Below, in pieces: positions 60,168 through 64,000 of a stretch of DNA of 64,000 bases. The notes below the pieces were generated by a model. The model made no database searches. It was not told where the DNA came from and was given only the letters and a program-made list of their open reading frames with translations. Each line of letters starts with the position of its first letter. Position 1 is the first letter of the stretch. Source of the stretch: Nocardia stercoris (GTDB lineage Bacteria > Actinomycetota > Actinomycetes > Mycobacteriales > Mycobacteriaceae); the NCBI RefSeq assembly GCF_003696265.1, contig NZ_RFFH01000006.1:186001-250000 (forward strand). The letters are read 5' to 3'. A program made the translations under genes and the position numbers.

Positions 60168-60607
60168 TGGGCCACCTGCTTGATCTCGAACGGAACCGGC
60201 ATCTGCGCGGCGTGGGGATGCGTCGGGCCGGCGTAGACCTTCAGCTTGCGGGCAATGCTGTTGCCCAGCTTGTTCTTCGGGATCATGCCCTTGATGGCAC
60301 GCTCCACGAGACGGTCCGCGCGGGTGTCGATCAGCTCGCCCACGGTGCGGGACTTCAGACCGCCCGGGTAGCCCGAGTGGGTGTAGAGCTTCTTGTCCTG
60401 ACGCTTGTTGCCGGAGACGGCAACCTTGTCGGCGTTGATGATGATGACGAAGTCGCCACCATCGACGTTCGGCGCAAAGGTCGGCTTGTTCTTGCCGCGC
60501 AGCAGACCAGCTGCCTGCACGGCAAGGCGACCGAGCACCACGTCAGTGGCGTCGATGACGTACCACTGGCGGGTCACGTCACCCGCCTTCGGGCTGTACG
60601 TAGGCAC
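60164..60607 (-). CDS. rplM: Ribosomal protein L13
   Basis: 147 residues from GTG 60607, the usual length for L13 (WYVIDATDVVLGRLAVQAAGLLRGKNK; GDFVIIINADKVAVSG; GMIPKNKLG). It is first of the rplM-rpsI unit. The 170-base gap upstream should hold the promoter and leader; I see no clear regulator-binding structure. Confidence 0.97.
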   Translation of the reverse strand: MPTYSPKAGDVTRQWYVIDATDVVLGRLAVQAAGLLRGKNKPTFAPNVDGGDFVIIINADKVAVSGNKRQDKKLYTHSGYPGGLKSRTVGELIDTRADRLVERAIKGMIPKNKLGNSIARKLKVYAGPTHPHAAQMPVPFEIKQVAQ

Positions 60608-60777
60608 AGTGCTTCCCTGTCTGTCGTCGTGTTCTGCCAGCACAAGGCGTGCGATCGAGGTATCCCGGCGGCCGGTAGAGACCCGGGGCTCGTGGGACGA
60701 CGCGAGCGAACCCGCGACGTATCGCACGCCGACGGGGTACTTTACCAGCCGCTTCCCGGCCCTCGAAATCGCCCGGG

Positions 60778-62346
60778 TCAGATGTGCAGCGGCGGGCCGG
60801 GGTCGGCGGCCGCGGGCACGATCGGCATCCGGTAGTGCAGGTTCTCGGTGCCGTGGGTGGCGCAGTCGTCGGCGGCGGTCCGCGCCCGCTTGACCGGCGG
60901 CGCGGGTTGCGGCGCGCATCCGTCGCGGGCGTCGGCGGGCAGCACGACGTCGGCGACCGGGGCGTGCGTGGTCACCTGGGGTTGCGCCGCGGTGGCGGGC
61001 CCCGCACTGCCGTGCAGGCCCACGGTCGCGGCGGCGACCGCGCCGGCCAGCATCGAGGCACCGAACAGGCTGTTGCGCGCCTTGTTCCAGCCCCCACCGG
61101 CCTGCTCGGCTCCGCTGGATCCGGTTCCGATCGGGCCGGAATTCTCCGGCGACCGCGATACCCGGGTGGTGGCACCGAAGTCGTCGGCGGACGGCTGGGT
61201 GAGCCGCGGCCGGGCGGCCGGCGCTTCCTGCGGCCGGCGGATCTCACCCGATCCGGTGTCGTCGGGGGCGGCGCGGCGGGCCTGCGCACCCGGCGGTGTG
61301 GCACCCGGCGGCCGCGGCACCGGGCCGGTCGGCGGCCGGTTCGCCGAAGTACCGGGCTGCATCGGGATACCGGCCGGCGAACTGCCTGGCGCAGCCGCGC
61401 CACCGAGCTGTCCGCCCTGCGGCGCGGCGCTACCGCCGTGCGGTCCCTGCGCACCCCAGCCCGGCTGCGGTGCCGGACGGCCCGGCGGTGTGGGCTGCGC
61501 CGCTTCACTCTCGGTCACCAGCAGATGAGCCGCGCCGAGGACCAGCGCGTGCATCGGATGGTCGGCCACCCGCAACCGGCTGCCCAGATGGTTCTGGAAC
61601 GCCAGCCGCAAGGCGTCGTTGAAGCAGACGTTGCCGGTCAGCAGCACACTCGAGGTGTCGGCGCCGATCGAGCGCGCGGCGGCCATCACCTCGATCACGG
61701 TGTTGTCGGCGGTACGCGAGTCGCGCAGCGCGTCGGAGGTGATCGGCACCCCGACCGATTCGGTGGGCCGCTCGTCGTCGGCGTCGACGGCGACCACCAG
61801 GCATTCCCGGCCGTCGGAGTACACGCCGGTGATGCCGGGGGCCTTACGCCCGCCGGTCGACGGGCGGACCAGGCCGAGTGCCCGCAGGTAGCCCGACAGC
61901 GCGACCGATTCCGGGATCGGCTCGGCCGCCACCCCGAGGGTTTCCACCAGCCGGGCGTACTCGTCGACCTTCTCGTCGGGCCAGTCGTCGGGGAACGGGA
62001 GGGCGACCACCTCGGGCCGGGCCTTCAGGTGCGCGCCGATCGCGGCGAGCGGGTTGTAGAGCCGGGCGCGGAACACCAGCTCGGCCGGCCAGGTCGCGCC
62101 GGCGATCACGATCTGCTGGTGACCGAGGATGTCGCGCACGTCGGAGACCGCCAGGCCCAGATCGGGGCGCCGGCGGTCGAGACCGGCGGTGTGCAGACCG
62201 CCCTTCGCGTCCGCCAGCAGGTACGCCGGCGGCGTGAATGTACCTTCCACCTGGACCGGACGGATCGGCATCCCGCCACCGCCGGCAGCGACCGAAACCA
62301 CATCCCAGCCGAGATGTACGGCCCCCACTCGAGCTGTCACAGCCAT
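60778..62346 (-). CDS. Hsp70-like/actin-fold protein with Pro-rich linker and membrane anchor
   Basis: 522 residues from ATG 62346. The first ~290 residues look like a degenerate Hsp70-type fold (ARVGAVHLGWDVVSVAAG start; SSVLLTGNVCFNDALRLAFQNHLG; ALVLGAAHLL). A long Pro/Gly/Ala linker (about 300-430) leads to one hydrophobic helix (about 438-458, SLFGASMLAGAVAAATVGL) and a short external tail with cysteines. It shares its plan with the protein at 39005. The location beside rplM is near Rv3446c, a type VII secretion-associated protein, but I cannot confirm homology. Confidence 0.7.
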   Translation of the reverse strand: MAVTARVGAVHLGWDVVSVAAGGGGMPIRPVQVEGTFTPPAYLLADAKGGLHTAGLDRRRPDLGLAVSDVRDILGHQQIVIAGATWPAELVFRARLYNPLAAIGAHLKARPEVVALPFPDDWPDEKVDEYARLVETLGVAAEPIPESVALSGYLRALGLVRPSTGGRKAPGITGVYSDGRECLVVAVDADDERPTESVGVPITSDALRDSRTADNTVIEVMAAARSIGADTSSVLLTGNVCFNDALRLAFQNHLGSRLRVADHPMHALVLGAAHLLVTESEAAQPTPPGRPAPQPGWGAQGPHGGSAAPQGGQLGGAAAPGSSPAGIPMQPGTSANRPPTGPVPRPPGATPPGAQARRAAPDDTGSGEIRRPQEAPAARPRLTQPSADDFGATTRVSRSPENSGPIGTGSSGAEQAGGGWNKARNSLFGASMLAGAVAAATVGLHGSAGPATAAQPQVTTHAPVADVVLPADARDGCAPQPAPPVKRARTAADDCATHGTENLHYRMPIVPAAADPGPPLHI

Positions 62347-62425
62347 AAGTGTGCCTGCCGTCTCGACACCGCGCGCGGCAGGTCGTCCCAATAGCGCGAA
62401 CAGCGTCGCTGCGACACGATCGCCA

Positions 62426-64000
62426 CTACGCCGAGCTGGATTTCTTCAGCCGCAGCCGCCACCAGGTCACCACCGACAGGACCACTGCGAGGACCACGAG
62501 CATGGCGACGTCCAACGCCCAGTAGCCCACCTGGTGTTGCCACAGCGCGTCTTTCTGGGCGGCCGGGAAGATGTTGCGGATGTCGACGGTCGCGGAACCG
62601 GCGGCGAAACCCCAGCGCGCGGGGAACAGCCACGACACCTGCTCCATCCCGACCCGGCCGGTGACCGGGATGATGCCACCGGCCAGCACCAGCTGACACA
62701 TGACCACACCCACCAGGAACGGCAGGGTCTGCTCGCTCGACTTGGACAGCGACGACATGAGCAGCCCGATCACCACCGACGACACCGCGGTCAAGGCGAT
62801 GGCGATGTACAACTCGACACTGCCGTTGTGGATCAGCACACCCGCGCCCGGCGGCTTCTTGCCGAACACCACCATGGCGACCAGCACCGCCGACTGCAGC
62901 AGCGCGGCGATACCGAACACCACGATCTTCGACATCAGGTAGGCCGAAGGCAGCAGGCCGACCGCCCGCTCCCGGTAGTAGATCGGCCGTTCGCCGACCA
63001 GGTCACGCACGGTCAGCGTGGAGCCCATGAAGCAGGCGCCCAGGATGAGCACGATGAGCAGTGTCTGCACTTCACCGCCGCCGGTGGGCACGAAGACCGG
63101 TGCGCCGTCGGCGCCGGTGACCTGGGTGAGCGGCCCGCGCGCCAGACCGTTCTTCCCGGGCACCACGAGGGTCAGCACACCGAGCAGCAGCGGCAGCACG
63201 ATGAGGAAGATCAGGTAGCCGCGGTCGGCGAAGATCAGCCGCACCTGCCGCCGGGACAGGGTCGAGAACTGTTTCCACGCACTGGATTTCGGCGGGGCAC
63301 CGGTGTCGCCGCGCGGGGTGACCGGTGGTGGCTGAGTGGTCGCGGCTTGGCGGGAACGGTAATTGGCGAAGGCGCCGTCCGGATCGGCTGCGACCCGGCC
63401 GAAGATGTCGGCCCAGTCGCTGGTGCCGAGGAATTCGCCGACCGCGCTGGGCTTTCCGCAGTACGCGGTCTTGCCGCCGGGCGCCAGCAGCAACACCTGG
63501 TCGCACATGTCGAGGCAGGCCACCGAGTGGGTGACCACGATGACGGTGCGGCCGGCGTCGGCCAGTTCCCGCAGCATGACCATGACCTGACGGTCCAACG
63601 CCGGGTCCAGACCCGAGGTCGGCTCGTCGAGGATCAGCAGCGACGGACCGGTCAGCAGCTCGAGGGCGACCGAGGCGCGCTTGCGCTGACCACCGGAGAG
63701 CTTGTCGACCCGGGTGTCGGCGTGCTGGGTGAGCGAAAGCTCTTCCAGCACACCGTCGATGACCTGCTTGCGGTCTTCCTTGCTGGTGTCGGCGGGCAGT
63801 CGCAGCTGGGCCGCGAAGTTCAGTGCCTGGCGGACGGTGAGCTGGCGGTGCAGCACGTCGTCCTGCGGGACCATGCCGATCCGGGAGCGCATCGCCTCGT
63901 ATTCGGCGTGCAGGTTGCGGCCTTCGAAGGTCACCACACCCTGGGTCGGATGGGTAAGGCCCGCAATCAGTTTCGACAGCGTGGACTTGCCGGCGCCGGA
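62426..64000 (-). CDS. ABC-2 type transporter, ATPase and permease fused (runs off window end)
   Basis: 524 residues are visible; the 5' end lies outside. The frame enters with the Walker A motif SGAGKST at the edge, then Q-loop MVPQDD, signature LSGGQRKRA, Walker B LLILDEPTSGLD and H-loop VVVTHSV. After a linker come six membrane helices and an external loop, as in ABCG-type half transporters. The plan is that of the FHA-domain exporter Rv1747; if so, FHA domains lie beyond the window. The substrate is likely a cell-envelope lipid or glycan (inference). Confidence 0.85.
   Translation of the reverse strand, partial: SGAGKSTLSKLIAGLTHPTQGVVTFEGRNLHAEYEAMRSRIGMVPQDDVLHRQLTVRQALNFAAQLRLPADTSKEDRKQVIDGVLEELSLTQHADTRVDKLSGGQRKRASVALELLTGPSLLILDEPTSGLDPALDRQVMVMLRELADAGRTVIVVTHSVACLDMCDQVLLLAPGGKTAYCGKPSAVGEFLGTSDWADIFGRVAADPDGAFANYRSRQAATTQPPPVTPRGDTGAPPKSSAWKQFSTLSRRQVRLIFADRGYLIFLIVLPLLLGVLTLVVPGKNGLARGPLTQVTGADGAPVFVPTGGGEVQTLLIVLILGACFMGSTLTVRDLVGERPIYYRERAVGLLPSAYLMSKIVVFGIAALLQSAVLVAMVVFGKKPPGAGVLIHNGSVELYIAIALTAVSSVVIGLLMSSLSKSSEQTLPFLVGVVMCQLVLAGGIIPVTGRVGMEQVSWLFPARWGFAAGSATVDIRNIFPAAQKDALWQHQVGYWALDVAMLVVLAVVLSVVTWWRLRLKKSSSA

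Noticed and set aside
1..64000. CRISPR arrays, rRNA, tRNA, complete insertion sequences, integrases or prophage genes
   Set aside because: None was found: no regularly spaced repeats, no transposase or recombinase motifs, and no tRNA-like cloverleaf was noticed.

Overview
The window reads as chromosome of a high-GC, mycolic-acid-type actinobacterium. Support comes from an MspA-type porin, GuaB2 beside GuaB3, the SigD/RsdA/WhiB3 cluster, a GroEL1 with a His-rich tail, ImuA'/ImuB under a mycobacterial-type SOS box, and gene order matching M. tuberculosis from imuB (Rv3394c) to rplM (Rv3443c). Nocardia or a close relative is the best guess. The genus is inferred from general knowledge of these families; no database was searched.

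Layout. 1-10 kb: amine oxidase (cut by the window start), SDR, Apd1-like sucrase/ferredoxin-like protein, lipoprotein, hydrolase, two conserved hypotheticals, F420-type LLM oxidoreductase, then imuA'-imuB behind a SOS box. 10.5-14.3 kb: a Ser/Thr kinase with a C-terminal membrane anchor, a small protein, and a LuxR response regulator with its PspC-type histidine kinase. 14.5-22.5 kb: a strip that looks accessory, with an MspA porin, a 1400-residue HTH-nSTAND-WD40 protein, YaeQ, a TetR/FAD-monooxygenase divergon with two operators, and a PPOX-fold protein. 22.8-31.3 kb: PspC/LiaF-like membrane protein, guaA with extra copies of its own 3' end, hydrolase, guaB3, guaB2, DUF5319 protein. 31.4-38.4 kb: regulators and chaperones (rsdA, sigD, whiB3, an extra ECF sigma with a short anti-sigma, groEL1, groES with CIRCE). 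39-50.7 kb: Hsp70-like membrane protein, then the t6A genes tsaD-rimI-tsaB and tsaE, alr, nnr, a cupredoxin lipoprotein, SDR and glmS. 50.9-64 kb: hydrolase, an ABC-F gene preceded by tandem repeats carrying overlapping mini-ORFs, small genes, a PIN-toxin remnant, a type VII secretion-associated three-gene unit, glmM, rpsI-rplM, a second Hsp70-like protein, and an ABC-2 transporter cut by the window end.

How the genes work together. The core blocks cover purine synthesis (guaA/guaB), cell-wall precursors (glmS, glmM, alr), tRNA t6A modification, protein folding and mutagenic repair. Regulation visible in the DNA includes LexA, HrcA (CIRCE) and TetR sites, strong terminator hairpins between convergent genes, many 4-base GTGA start/stop overlaps, and a recurring -10 hexamer 6-7 bases from the start codon that points to leaderless transcripts.

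The strongest leads for something new are the tandem coupled mini-ORF leader of the ABC-F gene (52.2-52.4 kb), the repeated guaA 3' end that looks like an integration scar (24.7-24.8 kb), and the accessory strip with the nSTAND protein (14.6-22.5 kb).
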